Counted from the stretch's first letter, positions 52,769 through 62,709 are shown. The stretch is 64,000 bases of DNA from Wolinella sp963540505 (GCA_963540505.1 CAUTMV010000005.1:62001-126000); one strand, 5' to 3'. The notes: generated by a model not told the origin, from the sequence alone. Translations and numbers: made by a program.

Positions 52769-53626
52769 ATGTTAAGTAAGCTCGAGCGCGTAGGGATTAT
52801 CCTCCGTCCCTCATCGCCGATTCTTAAGGAGTTTTTCCTCAAGGTGCGCGCGCTCTTTGAAAATGAGGGAATCGACGTCATGCTTGATAGTATTAGCGGG
52901 GGCATGATTGGGGTTTATGGGAGCGATTTTCAGCGACTTTGTGCGGAATCGGACATGCTTATCTCTATCGGCGGAGATGGGACGCTCATCTCGGTGGCGC
53001 GGCGAAGTTATGGGTATGGCAAGCCGATTCTGGGGATTAATATGGGGCGGCTTGGATTCCTTACTGATGTGCAGCAAGATGAGGTGGCGGAGTTTATCAA
53101 GGGGCTAAAAAGCGGGGAATACCGCATGGAATCGCGCCTAATGCTTGAGGGCGAGCTGCTTTTGAAAAACGGGGCGCAGAAATTCCACGCGCTCAATGAG
53201 ATTATCCTCACGCGTCGTCCCACTTCGGGCATGATTCGCATTCAAGCCTCCATTAATGGCGCGCCTTTTAACACCTATTTCGGCGATGGATTGATTATTG
53301 CCACGCCTACGGGCTCGACGGCGTATAATATCAGTGCAGGCGGGCCCGTAGTCTATCCCTATTCGCAAAATCTCATTCTCACGCCCATTTGTGCGCATTC
53401 ACTCACGCAGCGACCTCTGATTTTGCCCGGCGAATTTAAGATTGAGCTTGAGCTTGAAGATGGCGGGTATGCGAGTTTGGTCATCGATGGGCAGGAGGTG
53501 CTGGAATTTACGCACAATGAGTGCCTAAAAATCTCCACAGCTCCGATTCCTGCGGTGCTAATTCAGCGTAAAGAGCATGATTATTTTGATGTTTTGCGCA
53601 AAAAATTTAATTGGGGGAATGGGTGA
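52769..53626 (+). CDS. nadK: NAD kinase
   Basis: 285 residues. Makes NADP from NAD. Motifs SIGGDGTLIS, GRLGFLTD and TPTGSTAYNISAGGPVV are all present. ATG 52769. Its stop overlaps the GTG start of recN (GTGA). The order nadK-recN-NFACT protein matches H. pylori in content. Confidence 0.97.
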   Translation: MLSKLERVGIILRPSSPILKEFFLKVRALFENEGIDVMLDSISGGMIGVYGSDFQRLCAESDMLISIGGDGTLISVARRSYGYGKPILGINMGRLGFLTDVQQDEVAEFIKGLKSGEYRMESRLMLEGELLLKNGAQKFHALNEIILTRRPTSGMIRIQASINGAPFNTYFGDGLIIATPTGSTAYNISAGGPVVYPYSQNLILTPICAHSLTQRPLILPGEFKIELELEDGGYASLVIDGQEVLEFTHNECLKISTAPIPAVLIQRKEHDYFDVLRKKFNWGNG

Positions 53627-55155
53627 TTGCACGACTTTTGATACGGGAATCGCCCGCTTTTAGGGAGGAGAGCTTAGAGTTTGACGCGGGGTTTAATATC
53701 TTTAGCGGGGCGAGCGGAGCGGGGAAATCGCTTCTCATGGAGTCGATTCTCGCGCTTTTTGGGATTAAAGAGAGCAATGCGGGACTCATTGAGGCGACCT
53801 TAAAACTTCCTTATTCGCTGCAATCGTGGGGAATCGACGCGGAGGCGGGCGAAGAGGCGGTGTTTTTGGTGACCAAAAAGGATAAGGTGCGCTATTTTGT
53901 CAATTCACAAAACCTCCCCAAAAAGCGTATGCGTGAGATTACGCAAGGGTTCGTGAAGCATGTCAGCCCCAAAAATGCTCCCGAACTTGAGAGTAAGAGG
54001 CTACTGGCACTGCTAGATTCCTGCGTGAGCGCGAATGAGCCTGAGTTTGCGGGAATCATGCAGGAATATGGCGCGCTTTTTGCGCAATATACGCGCGCTC
54101 AGAGCGAGTTTGAGGAGCTTTGCAAAGAGGAGAGTCGCATTGAGGAGCTCAAGGATTTTGCGCGTTTTGAGATTGAGAAAATTAGCGCAATCAACCCCAA
54201 AAAGGGCGAATACGAGGAGCTGATGAACCTCAAAAAGAGCCTCTCTAAAAAGGAAAAAATCAAAGAGCTCATGGGCAGAGTGGAGCGATTCTTGGAAGGG
54301 GAGCGCGCGGTTTTGAGCTTTTTGGAGCTCACTTCGCGCGAGAGTGCGCTCTTTAGCGAGGCGATGAGTGAGCTTGCGCTTGCGTTTGAGGAGGAGAATT
54401 CACGGCTTTTGGAGCTTGAAGATATGGATATTGAACGGCTTTTAGAGCGACTGGAGCGACTTTCAGAGCTCAAACGTCGCTATGGGGGCGAGGAGGAGGC
54501 GCTCGAATATCTCGCTAAAAAGCGCAAAGAGCTCGCGGAATATGAGAATATCCATCTCTCCATCGAGACGCTTCAAAAGGAGTGCGAGCGGCTTTTGCAC
54601 GCGTTAAATGAGTTTGCAGGGCGCATTCATAGCTATCGTGAGCGGGCGATTCCTGCGCTTGTGAATGCGCTAAATGCGAAGCTCTCGGAGTTATTGCTTA
54701 AGAATGCCTCTTTGGTTTTGCGCGCGATTCCCTTAGGGGAGTTGGGGAGCGATGAGGTGGAGCTAAAGCTTGGAGACGCGCTCAAAGAGAGTGTGAGCTC
54801 GGGGGAGTTTAATCGCCTTCGTTTGGCATTTTTGGAACTTGAGGCGAGCTACTCGGAGCGACTTGGGATTTTGATCCTTGATGAGATTGATGCGAATTTG
54901 AGCGGAGAGGAATCAGAGGGCGTAGCCAAGGCGCTTAAGGAGCTTTCGCGCTCTTATCAGGTGCTTGCAATTTCACATCAACCACACATGCCCTCCTATG
55001 CACATCGGCATTTTTTGGTTAAAAAAGAGCTTGAGGGCAGCGTCATCAAGGAGCTTGATCGTGAGGGGCGCATGCATGAGATCGCGCGCATGGTGAGCGG
55101 GAGCGAGGTGACCAAAGAGGCGCTGGAATTTGCCAAAAAGCGTCTGGAGGGGTAG
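53623..55155 (+). CDS. recN: DNA repair protein RecN
   Basis: 510 residues, shorter than E. coli RecN (553) but of the size usual in this group. SMC-like: Walker A GASGAGKS at 29-36, coiled-coil arms, Walker B LGILILDEIDANLSGEE and the closing ISHQPHMPSYAHRHFLVKK. It acts early in double-strand break repair. GTG 53623 overlaps the nadK stop; TTG 53611 is in frame but lies within nadK. Confidence 0.95.
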   Translation: MIARLLIRESPAFREESLEFDAGFNIFSGASGAGKSLLMESILALFGIKESNAGLIEATLKLPYSLQSWGIDAEAGEEAVFLVTKKDKVRYFVNSQNLPKKRMREITQGFVKHVSPKNAPELESKRLLALLDSCVSANEPEFAGIMQEYGALFAQYTRAQSEFEELCKEESRIEELKDFARFEIEKISAINPKKGEYEELMNLKKSLSKKEKIKELMGRVERFLEGERAVLSFLELTSRESALFSEAMSELALAFEEENSRLLELEDMDIERLLERLERLSELKRRYGGEEEALEYLAKKRKELAEYENIHLSIETLQKECERLLHALNEFAGRIHSYRERAIPALVNALNAKLSELLLKNASLVLRAIPLGELGSDEVELKLGDALKESVSSGEFNRLRLAFLELEASYSERLGILILDEIDANLSGEESEGVAKALKELSRSYQVLAISHQPHMPSYAHRHFLVKKELEGSVIKELDREGRMHEIARMVSGSEVTKEALEFAKKRLEG

Positions 55156-55158
55156 CGC

Positions 55159-56493
55159 ATGAAGCTGGCACTGCTTTTGAGGGTGGCAGAACTGCTAAAA
55201 GAGCATAAGTTGCTAGTGAATCTAAAGCGAATAGGCGATAATCTCTTTAAGCTTGAGTGCGATTCCGTCATTTATTATGTCGATTTGACGCGCGCGCATT
55301 CGACGATATTTACCGCACCTGCATCGATTTTAGGGACGAAACACTATCAAGCCCCTTTTGATTTGTGGCTAAAAAGGGCGACTTCGCGGGCGGAGATTTT
55401 AGGTGTGGAGGTGGAAGACGGGAATCGGATACTGCGCCTGAAGCTCCTTAGTCGCGGGAGCTACAAGGCACTTTGCACCACTTTGCAGCTCGAATTCACT
55501 GGGCGCAATACCAATGCGATTTTGCTTGATGAAAATGGGATTATCCTTGATGCGTTGCGACATATCAGCGACAATCGCTCCTTTAGAGAGGTGCGGATTG
55601 GTAAGCCCCTTGCGCCGCTTCCACCCCCCAAAGAGCCTCTGTGTGAGAAGCCTCTGTGTGCGGGATTGTCCGTGCAGGAGCTCTTGAGATTGGAGTATCA
55701 AAAACGCCTTGAGCGCGAGCTTGATGAGAGGAGAAACTCAGCTCTGCAATCCATAAAAAAGCGAAAGGAGAAGATCCTCGCTCTGCTTGATAATCTGGGC
55801 GATGAAAGCGAGCTTTTGGAGGAATCGGCGCGCCACAAGGAGGATGCGACGCTCTTGCTTGCTTCGCTCTACAAGCTTACGCGCTTTGCACCAGAGGTGG
55901 AGCTAGAGAGCGAGAGCGGGTGCAGGGTAGTGGCGATTCCTGCGCGAGCACGGAGCTTCAGTGAGGCGGCTCAGATACTCTTTGAGAGTGCGAAGCGACT
56001 TGCGCAAAAGGCGCAGAATCTGCATATTGAGCGTGAGTTTTTGGAAGGGAAAGCAGCTTTTTATCATCGGCAAATTACGCTAATTAGCGAGTGTAAGAGC
56101 CTTGAAGATATAGACATACTCGCGCCAAAAAGACGCAATAGCACGAAAAATGAGGGTAAAAAAGAGGAGTTTGAGAGCTTTTTTATCGAGGGGATTAAGG
56201 TCTCTTTTGGCAAGAATCAGCGCGAAAATGTGAAGCTTTTGCAGAGTGCGCGCGCTGAAGATATGTGGCTACATGTGCGTGAGATTCCTTCTTCGCATAT
56301 GATTATCCATTCGGGTAAAGGGAAAATCCCTAGGAGTGTGATTGAGAAAGCTTCAGGGATTTTGGTGGGATTTTTGGAGACTCTAGCGGGGAGTTATTTG
56401 GTCGATTTTACCAAAAGGAAGTTTGTTAAAATCACGGAAGGAGCACAGGTCGTCTATGCCAAACACGAGACGATCACGGTGAAAAAGGAGTGA
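55159..56493 (+). CDS. NFACT / fibronectin-binding family protein (RqcH-like)
   Basis: 444 residues: NFACT-N (about 1-150), a central helical and coiled-coil part and NFACT-R (about 335-425, with DMWLHVREIPSSHMIIHSG). Bacterial RqcH binds stalled 50S subunits and adds alanine tails. The family is often called fibronectin-binding protein; surface location is unlikely with no signal peptide. The chain is about 100 residues shorter than Bacillus RqcH, so tail synthesis is not certain. Confidence 0.88.
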   Translation: MKLALLLRVAELLKEHKLLVNLKRIGDNLFKLECDSVIYYVDLTRAHSTIFTAPASILGTKHYQAPFDLWLKRATSRAEILGVEVEDGNRILRLKLLSRGSYKALCTTLQLEFTGRNTNAILLDENGIILDALRHISDNRSFREVRIGKPLAPLPPPKEPLCEKPLCAGLSVQELLRLEYQKRLERELDERRNSALQSIKKRKEKILALLDNLGDESELLEESARHKEDATLLLASLYKLTRFAPEVELESESGCRVVAIPARARSFSEAAQILFESAKRLAQKAQNLHIEREFLEGKAAFYHRQITLISECKSLEDIDILAPKRRNSTKNEGKKEEFESFFIEGIKVSFGKNQRENVKLLQSARAEDMWLHVREIPSSHMIIHSGKGKIPRSVIEKASGILVGFLETLAGSYLVDFTKRKFVKITEGAQVVYAKHETITVKKE

Positions 56494-56496
56494 GTC

Positions 56497-56799
56497 ATGG
56501 CGGTTTCTCCATTGGGCAATATCACATATATCAATCAAAACATGCAGAGCTCATCTATCCAGCATGCCAACGCGCAGCAGCGTATGGACTTTCAAGCCTT
56601 AGTCAATCTGCAAGAGATGGACGAGAAACAGCAGGAGATCGAGGAGGTGCGACCTGCCGAAGAGACGGACGCGCTTAATGAGGATCGGGAAAAGGAAAAA
56701 GAGGAGTTTCACAGTCAAGAGCAGGAAGAGGAGGCGCAAGAGAGCGAGCAAGAAGAAGAGGTAAAAAGCTCGTCGCATATTTTGGATATAAAAGCGTGA
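56497..56799 (+). CDS. Small acidic, Glu-rich protein of unknown function
   Basis: 100 residues. The first 40 (MAVSPLGNITYINQNMQSSS) are ordinary; from about 40 to 90 Glu, Gln and Asp dominate and the segment is likely disordered or a single helix. ATG 56497 begins three bases after the NFACT stop, so it is probably co-transcribed. Short proteins with the same opening exist in Helicobacter and Campylobacter from memory; function is unknown. Confidence 0.65.
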   Translation: MAVSPLGNITYINQNMQSSSIQHANAQQRMDFQALVNLQEMDEKQQEIEEVRPAEETDALNEDREKEKEEFHSQEQEEEAQESEQEEEVKSSSHILDIKA

Positions 56800-56814
56800 A
56801 TTTTGTGATCAAAG

Positions 56815-56891
56815 TGGTGCGCTCGAAGGGATTCGAACCCCTGACCTACAGGACCGCAACCTGTTGCTCTATCCAGCTGAGCCACGAGCGC
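56815..56891 (-). tRNA. tRNA-Arg, anticodon GCG
   Basis: Reads as a complete cloverleaf on the minus strand: acceptor GCGCTCG/CGAGCGC, D arm GCTC/GAGC, anticodon stem ACAGG/CCTGT with loop TTGCGGT (anticodon GCG), T stem AGGGG with TTCGAAT loop, discriminator A and an encoded CCA. It would read CGC, and CGU by wobble. Most bacteria use ACG (inosine) for this box. Confidence 0.93.
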
Positions 56892-57116
56892 ATGAAGTTT
56901 TGTGTGAAGTCTGTCAAAAGAGGCGAATTTTATTTAAACATTCCTTGATTTAGCTTAAATTCCCGCGCATTCGGGTGATAAAAAGCTTCTAAAAGTCCTG
57001 CGATTTCCCTGATTCCCGCGAGATGTCTTAAGAGATAAAGTGGAGGCAAAGGCGTAAAAATTGTCCCTTAAACTTGCAAAACGCGCTTTTGTCCCACAGT
57101 TTATTGCGCACAAGCT

Positions 57117-58451
57117 TCAGAGAGAATTCGCATTCATAATGATTTTTGTCGCTTCTTTGGAGCTGATTTTTGGATTTTGCTCGCCTGAGTGCATGTTTTT
57201 GAGCGTCAAAGTGCCGCTGTTTAGCTCCTCTTCGCCAAGAATCGCAACAAATTTGTGCCCCTTGCTGTTCGCATAATTTAGAGATTTTTTGAGCTTGACC
57301 GCTTCAGGGTAGGTTTCACTCCTGATTCCCAGCGTGCGGAGCTCTTGCGCGATTTTGTAGCCATAGGCAAGCGCACAATTTTCCATGCAGATGATGAGAA
57401 TTTGCGCGGGAGTGGCGCGCGTTTCAGTGATTCCCAGCTCTTCTAGCGCGGCGAGCAGGCGATCGATTCCAATGGACGCTCCAACGCCGCTCATGGGCTC
57501 TTTCGCGAAGTTTTGCGTGAGGTTGTCATATCGCCCGCCCGAGCAGACGCTTCCGATACCAGAGAGCGCATTTAGCGTCGTTTCATAGATGATTCCCGTG
57601 TAGTAACCAAGCCCGCGCGCAATGGAGAAATTTATTTTTAGGCATTTGGGATTAATCTTGAGCAGAGAGAGGAGATTAAAAAGCTCTCTAAGCTCGCTAA
57701 TACCCGTATGAAGCGACTTATTAAGCGTTTCATAGGGCTTGATGTTTTCAAAAAATTGCGCACGATCCCCCGCCTCTTTCAGCAGGACAAAATCCAGCAG
57801 CTCTTGTGCCTTTTTTTGCGCGATTCCAAGCTCATTGACCAGCTCATCGATAACGGATTCCTTGCCGATTTTATCGAGCTTATCAACGATTCGCAACGCG
57901 TCGTTTGTTTGCGCCCCTATCCCCAAGTGCTCGCAGATTCCGTTAAGTATTTTGCGGTTGTTGATCCAAATAGTGAAATCCTCGATTCCGAGGGCTTTTA
58001 GCGAGGCGTAGATCACCTGCACGATTTCGGCGTCCGCACCGATACTATCGCTCCCGATGAAGTCAAAATCACATTGGGTAAATTCCCTGTATCGCCCTTT
58101 TTGTGCGCGTTCTCCACGGAAGACATTACCGATTGCATAGCGTTTGAAAGGCAAGCCCAAAACACCTCTGTGTTGCGTGATGAAGCGCGCGAGCGGCACC
58201 GTCTGATCAAAGCGCAATGCCACATCGCGCCCCCCGTGATCTTTGAAACGATAGAGCTCCTTTTGTATCTCTTCGCTCCCCTGTTTCACGAGAATTTCGG
58301 CGTATTCAAGATGAGGCGTCTCAATAGGAGCGAAGCCAAAACTCTCAAAAACATCGCTGAATGTGCGTAAAAGTCGGCTTTTTGCCATCGCTTCGTGAGG
58401 AAGTCTATCTTTAAATCCGCTTAAAGTTCGAGGGGTAATGAGGGGCTCCAT
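57117..58451 (-). CDS. hisS: Histidyl-tRNA synthetase
   Basis: 444 residues. Class II core: motif 1 region, ALRFDQTVPLARFI, motif 2 FRGERAQKGRYREFTQCDFDFIG, and the His motif LGYYTGIIYE, then motif 3 SIGIDRLLAAL. The C-terminal anticodon-binding domain is complete. Start ATG 58451. The upstream spacer to waaF holds a motif cluster. Confidence 0.97.
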   Translation of the reverse strand: MEPLITPRTLSGFKDRLPHEAMAKSRLLRTFSDVFESFGFAPIETPHLEYAEILVKQGSEEIQKELYRFKDHGGRDVALRFDQTVPLARFITQHRGVLGLPFKRYAIGNVFRGERAQKGRYREFTQCDFDFIGSDSIGADAEIVQVIYASLKALGIEDFTIWINNRKILNGICEHLGIGAQTNDALRIVDKLDKIGKESVIDELVNELGIAQKKAQELLDFVLLKEAGDRAQFFENIKPYETLNKSLHTGISELRELFNLLSLLKINPKCLKINFSIARGLGYYTGIIYETTLNALSGIGSVCSGGRYDNLTQNFAKEPMSGVGASIGIDRLLAALEELGITETRATPAQILIICMENCALAYGYKIAQELRTLGIRSETYPEAVKLKKSLNYANSKGHKFVAILGEEELNSGTLTLKNMHSGEQNPKISSKEATKIIMNANSL

Positions 58452-58573
58452 GTCTGCTCCAAAAGGTTAAAATGGTTTATGAAAGGGGCTATTTTAGCCA
58501 TTTGAATGTAAAATCGCTATAATTTTTATGCGAAATTCTAAAATCGCGCGGGTTGGTATCGCGGGCTTCAGAT

Positions 58574-58626
58574 GGGAATCGTAGCGGGAATCTCAGCAAA
58601 ATTAGGAGGAATCGCAGCGAGGAATC
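58574..58626. repeat. Four direct copies of GGAATC upstream of waaF
   Basis: GGGAATC at 58574 and 58586, GGAATC at 58608 and 58621, all in the same orientation within 53 bases in the divergent hisS-waaF spacer. Confidence 0.75.
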
Positions 58627-58654
58627 CGCGCAATCTGCATGCCAAGGAGTATTC

Positions 58655-59686
58655 ATGAGAATCCTAGTCAAGCTACCCACGTGGCTAGGTGATGCAGTGA
58701 TGGCGACGCCCGCGTTGGAGCTCTTGCGCGCGCGATTCCCCGAGGCGCACTTCACCTATATCGGCTCGAGCGCAACCTGTGCACTTTTTGAGCGCGATTC
58801 CCGCATAGAGAGGCTTATTGTCGATGATAGCAAGAAAGCCAAAGGGCGTATCAAGGGAATCCTTATGCTCGCAAGGAGGGCGGGCAGGCACGACCTTGCA
58901 ATTACGTTTCAAAATACCTTCCTCTCGGCTCTCCTGCTCTTTTTGACCCGCTCAAAAACGCGCATAGGTTTTGCAAATGAGGCACGCTCCTTTTTGCTTA
59001 GCTATGCGCCTAAGATTCCTAAAAATATTCATCAAGTCGAGCGATATGTGCGATTGTTGCAGCCACTGGGAATCGGTGCAAAAAGCCTAAGTAGCAAGAA
59101 TCGGGCGGAATTCTCCGAAGCGATTCCAAGTCTTTGTGTGTATTCAAGGGCGATTCCCCCGCTCCTTCATGCACCTAAGGTCATCGGGATAAATCCCGGC
59201 GCGGCGTATGGGAGTGCGAAGCGATGGACGCAGGCGCATTTTAGCACGCTGATTTCGCTGCTTCTTGAGCGCGGATATGGCGTGGTGATTTGCGGTGGGG
59301 AGGGCGATAGAGAGGGGAATGAGAGAATCCTCGCTACACTTAAGCCCTCGCCCTTGCTGCTTGACCTCACGGCGAAAACTTCCTTAAGCGAGCTTATTGA
59401 CACGATTGCGACTTTTGATCTTTTTATCACAAATGATAGCGGACCCATGCACCTTGCTTGCGCGCTCAAGGTGCCTCTGATTGCGCTTTTTGGCTCTACC
59501 GATCACACCGAGACTTCGCCCTATAATCCTAGCGCGCCCATGATTTTGCTCTCTAAACATCTCCCTTGCTCCCCGTGTAAAAAGCGCGTCTGCCCGCTCT
59601 CTCACCACAATTGCATGGAGCTTTTGCTGCCTAGCGAGGTCATGGAAGCAGTGCGGAGCATTTTTGCTCAAAGGGAATTTGCCTAA
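58655..59686 (+). CDS. waaF: ADP-heptose:LPS heptosyltransferase II
   Basis: 343 residues, GT9 family. The opening MRILVKLPTWLGDAVMATPAL, the central INPGAAYGSAKRW and the sugar-nucleotide site TNDSGPMHLACAL are those of WaaF. A C-terminal cluster of cysteines (LPCSPCKKRVCP and HHNC) is also present. Adds the second heptose to the lipopolysaccharide core. ATG 58655 follows AAGGAG. Confidence 0.95.
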   Translation: MRILVKLPTWLGDAVMATPALELLRARFPEAHFTYIGSSATCALFERDSRIERLIVDDSKKAKGRIKGILMLARRAGRHDLAITFQNTFLSALLLFLTRSKTRIGFANEARSFLLSYAPKIPKNIHQVERYVRLLQPLGIGAKSLSSKNRAEFSEAIPSLCVYSRAIPPLLHAPKVIGINPGAAYGSAKRWTQAHFSTLISLLLERGYGVVICGGEGDREGNERILATLKPSPLLLDLTAKTSLSELIDTIATFDLFITNDSGPMHLACALKVPLIALFGSTDHTETSPYNPSAPMILLSKHLPCSPCKKRVCPLSHHNCMELLLPSEVMEAVRSIFAQREFA

Positions 59687-59748
59687 AAGGAAAAGTTTCA
59701 TCACTTTTATTTGAATATTAAATTTTTAATCTAAATACTGTTTTGGGT

Positions 59749-59776
59749 GCACTTATCAGTTTGAGTGCGTTATAAC
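59749..59776 (+). promoter_or_regulatory. Candidate promoter and operator for the aspA operon
   Basis: TATAAC at 59771-59776 fits a -10 box, 42 bases before the aspA start. An inverted repeat GCACT (59749) with AGTGC (59764) fills the region just upstream and could bind a regulator. The upstream sequence is AT-rich. Confidence 0.35.
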
Positions 59777-59812
59777 TTTCGCGTATCCAAATTCATCAAA
59801 AGGAGAATCGTT

Positions 59813-61213
59813 ATGGGAACGAGAAGGGAACACGACTTCATAGGCGAGTTGGAGATAGCTGATGATGTCTATTACGGGGTGCAGACTTTTAGGGCACTTG
59901 AGAACTTCCATATGAGCGGACGACCGCTTAAGGATTATCCCTATTTTGTCAAGGCATTCGCTCAAATCAAAAAAGCCGCAGCCTTAGCCAACAAAGAGGT
60001 TGGCGTTTTGGATGCGCAAAAAGCCGATGCGATTGCAAAAGCGTGCGATGAGCTGATTGCGGGCAAATATTTGGATCAATTCGTAGTAGATATGATTCAA
60101 GGGGGTGCCGGGACGAGCACGAATATGAATACCAATGAAGTCATCACGAATATCGCACTTGAGAGCCTGGGACACAAAAAGGGCGAGTATCAGTATCTTC
60201 ATCCAAACGACCATACGAATTTGGGACAAAGCACTAATGACACTTATCCAAGCTCTATTAAAGTCGCGACTTACGCGAAACTAACCGACCTGCTTAAGGC
60301 GATGGAGCTGCTCAAAAACGAGCTGGAAGCTAAAGCAAAAGACTTCAAAGACATCATCAAAATGGGTAGAACCGAGCTTGAGGACGCCGTCCCTACGACT
60401 CTTGGCAACACTTTTCACGCGTTTGCAAGCTACATCAAGAGCGATATCGAGAAAATTACCGCCGCTCGGGAATCTATGGCTGTGCTAAACATGGGTGCGA
60501 CCGCTATTGGAACGGGTATTAACTGCCACCCTGACTACAAAGCCGCTGTTCATAAGATTTTGAGCAAGATTACAGGCGTTACGTTTAAGCCCGCTGATGA
60601 TTTCATCGCTGCTACGCAGGATACGGCTGATTTTGTCCATGTTAGTGGTGCGCTAAAAACCGCAGCAGTGCGTCTAAGCAAAATTGCAAATGACCTAAGA
60701 TTGATGAATTCAGGTCCAAGATGTGGTCTTGGCGAGATAAATCTGCCTCAAATGCAGCCGGGAAGCTCCATTATGCCCGGTAAAGTAAATCCAGTTATCG
60801 CAGAGGTAGTGGGCGAGGCGTGCTATGAAGTCATCGGTAATGACGTAACGATTATGCTTTGCAGTGAAAGGGGCGAGTTTGAGCTAAACGCATTTGAGCC
60901 CGGTATTGCTTATGCGCTGTTTAATTCAATCTTCATTCTTGAAAACGCGATGAAGACTCTAGCCGAGAAAGCGGTCAAAAAGCTAACCGCAAATCCCGAA
61001 GCTTGCCTAAAATCCGTGCTCGGCTCTGTGGGAATCGTCACAGCGTTTAACCCATACATCGGATATGAAAAGTCTGCCAGCATCGCTAAAGAAGCACTCC
61101 AAACAGGTAAAGCCGTCGGTGATATTTGCCTAGAGAGAGGATATTTGAAAAAAGGAGAAATAGACAAGATACTAGAGCCTAAGAATATGCTAAACCCTCA
61201 CATGGGCAAGTAA
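59813..61213 (+). CDS. aspA: Aspartate ammonia-lyase
   Basis: 466 residues, fumarase/aspartase superfamily. The signature SSIMPGKVNP, the segment GGAGTSTNMNTNEVI and the HPNDHTNLGQSTNDTYPS block are present; the last favours aspartase. It makes fumarate and ammonia from aspartate. ATG 59813 follows AAAAGGAG. First gene of an operon with a Dcu antiporter and an aspartate racemase. Codon use is less GC-rich than the neighbours and the heptamer is scarce. Confidence 0.95.
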   Translation: MGTRREHDFIGELEIADDVYYGVQTFRALENFHMSGRPLKDYPYFVKAFAQIKKAAALANKEVGVLDAQKADAIAKACDELIAGKYLDQFVVDMIQGGAGTSTNMNTNEVITNIALESLGHKKGEYQYLHPNDHTNLGQSTNDTYPSSIKVATYAKLTDLLKAMELLKNELEAKAKDFKDIIKMGRTELEDAVPTTLGNTFHAFASYIKSDIEKITAARESMAVLNMGATAIGTGINCHPDYKAAVHKILSKITGVTFKPADDFIAATQDTADFVHVSGALKTAAVRLSKIANDLRLMNSGPRCGLGEINLPQMQPGSSIMPGKVNPVIAEVVGEACYEVIGNDVTIMLCSERGEFELNAFEPGIAYALFNSIFILENAMKTLAEKAVKKLTANPEACLKSVLGSVGIVTAFNPYIGYEKSASIAKEALQTGKAVGDICLERGYLKKGEIDKILEPKNMLNPHMGK

Positions 61214-61310
61214 TTTAGCGGGTCATTTTGAGTGAAGTTGGAGCATGTCGGAGCGAATTTGGCATGCTCTTGGATACGTGAGTTAAAAATCTAATACAAG
61301 GGGTTTTCCT

Positions 61311-62654
61311 ATGGATATAGTGCTGATTTTGCAGGTTATAGTCCTATTCGGCGGTATCTACCTAGGTGTTAAGCTGGGGGGTATGGGTGTCGGTTATGCG
61401 GGCGGTCTTGGTGTCATTGTTTTGGCGATGTTGGGCATGAAGGTGCAGATGAAGGACATTCCGATGGATGTTATTCTTATCATCGCATCGGTTATCTCGG
61501 CGATCACTGCGATGCAAGTGGCTGGAGGGCTTGATTATTTGGTTCAGGTCGCATCAAAAATTTTGCGCAAAAACCCAAAACAAATCAACTACCTAGCTCC
61601 CATCGTTACCTATCTTCTTACGATACTAGCGGGCACCGGACACACTGCATTTTCCATGATTCCGGTCATTGTCGAGGTTGCTAAGACACAGAACATCAAG
61701 CCTAGCGCGCCTCTTGCGCTTTCAGTCGTTTCATCTCAGGTGGCAATTACAGCTAGCCCGATATCTGCGGCATTTGTCGCAATGACCGGTGTGTGTGAAC
61801 CTCTTGGCGTTAGCTATCCTATGCTACTTTTCATCTGCATTTCTACGACTTTTGTAGCTATGATTGTTACCGCGTTTGTCGTGAATAAATTCTACGACCT
61901 TGACCTCTCAAAAGATCCTATTTATAAAGACAGACTAGCTAGAGGTGCCGTCGCTGAGGTCAAAGAGGTGGAGTATCAAGAGCTTAAACCTTATGCGAAA
62001 AGATCAGTTGCAATCTTTGCTATCGGTGTTTTGATTGTCGTTTGCTATGCACTTGCAATTTCAAAGAGCGTGGGGCTGGTTGAGAATCCTATTCTCACTA
62101 GAGATAATGCAATTATTAGCTTTATGCTTACCATCGGATTCCTCATTGCTACGCTTTGTAAGATTGACACAAGCAAATTGCTCTCAACCAGCACTTTCCA
62201 AAGCGGTATGAATGCATGCATCTGCGTCATCGGTATTGCATGGTTGGGGACTACTTTTGTGAACGGACACATCGATGCTATCAAAGATGTAGCTAAGAGC
62301 GTCGTTACTCAGTATCCGTTCGTGTTGGCTGTCGCGCTATATTTCCTAAGCTGCTTGCTCTACTCTCAAGCCGCTACTACGCGCGTTATGATGCCTGCAG
62401 TCGCTGCTGCACTTGGAATGACCAGCCCTGAAAATTCAGGTCAAATTTGGATCTTGGTCGCCTCATTTGCCGCTGTTTCAGGACTATTTGTGCTTCCTAC
62501 ATACCCAACCACTTTGGGTGCTATTGCTATGGATGATACCGGGACAACAAAGGTTGGTAAATTCGTATTCAACCACTCATTCTTTATGCCCGGCACCATC
62601 ATGGTCGCACTTTCAGTCGCATTTGCATTTGCGATAGCTCCGGTTCTTATCTAA
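61311..62654 (+). CDS. dcuA: Anaerobic C4-dicarboxylate antiporter (DcuA/DcuB)
   Basis: 447 residues with about ten to twelve membrane helices and the family blocks GGIYLGVKLGGMGVGYAGGL, LAGTGHTAFSMIPVI and SQAATTRVMMPAV. It exchanges aspartate or fumarate for succinate across the inner membrane. Next to aspA this fits aspartate-succinate exchange with fumarate respiration. DcuA and DcuB cannot be told apart with certainty by eye. A hairpin follows at 62674-62695. Confidence 0.93.
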   Translation: MDIVLILQVIVLFGGIYLGVKLGGMGVGYAGGLGVIVLAMLGMKVQMKDIPMDVILIIASVISAITAMQVAGGLDYLVQVASKILRKNPKQINYLAPIVTYLLTILAGTGHTAFSMIPVIVEVAKTQNIKPSAPLALSVVSSQVAITASPISAAFVAMTGVCEPLGVSYPMLLFICISTTFVAMIVTAFVVNKFYDLDLSKDPIYKDRLARGAVAEVKEVEYQELKPYAKRSVAIFAIGVLIVVCYALAISKSVGLVENPILTRDNAIISFMLTIGFLIATLCKIDTSKLLSTSTFQSGMNACICVIGIAWLGTTFVNGHIDAIKDVAKSVVTQYPFVLAVALYFLSCLLYSQAATTRVMMPAVAAALGMTSPENSGQIWILVASFAAVSGLFVLPTYPTTLGAIAMDDTGTTKVGKFVFNHSFFMPGTIMVALSVAFAFAIAPVLI

Positions 62655-62673
62655 GAATTTTTGAGCTACATCT

Positions 62674-62695
62674 AGCCGAGGCTCTGCTCTCGGCT
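62674..62695 (+). terminator. Hairpin between dcuA and the racemase gene
   Basis: AGCCGAG and CTCGGCT form a 7-base stem, loop of 8, followed by TTT and, after AAGGG, TTTTT. It may end or reduce transcription before the racemase gene 15 bases on. Confidence 0.55.
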
Positions 62696-62709
62696 TTTAA
62701 GGGTTTTTC

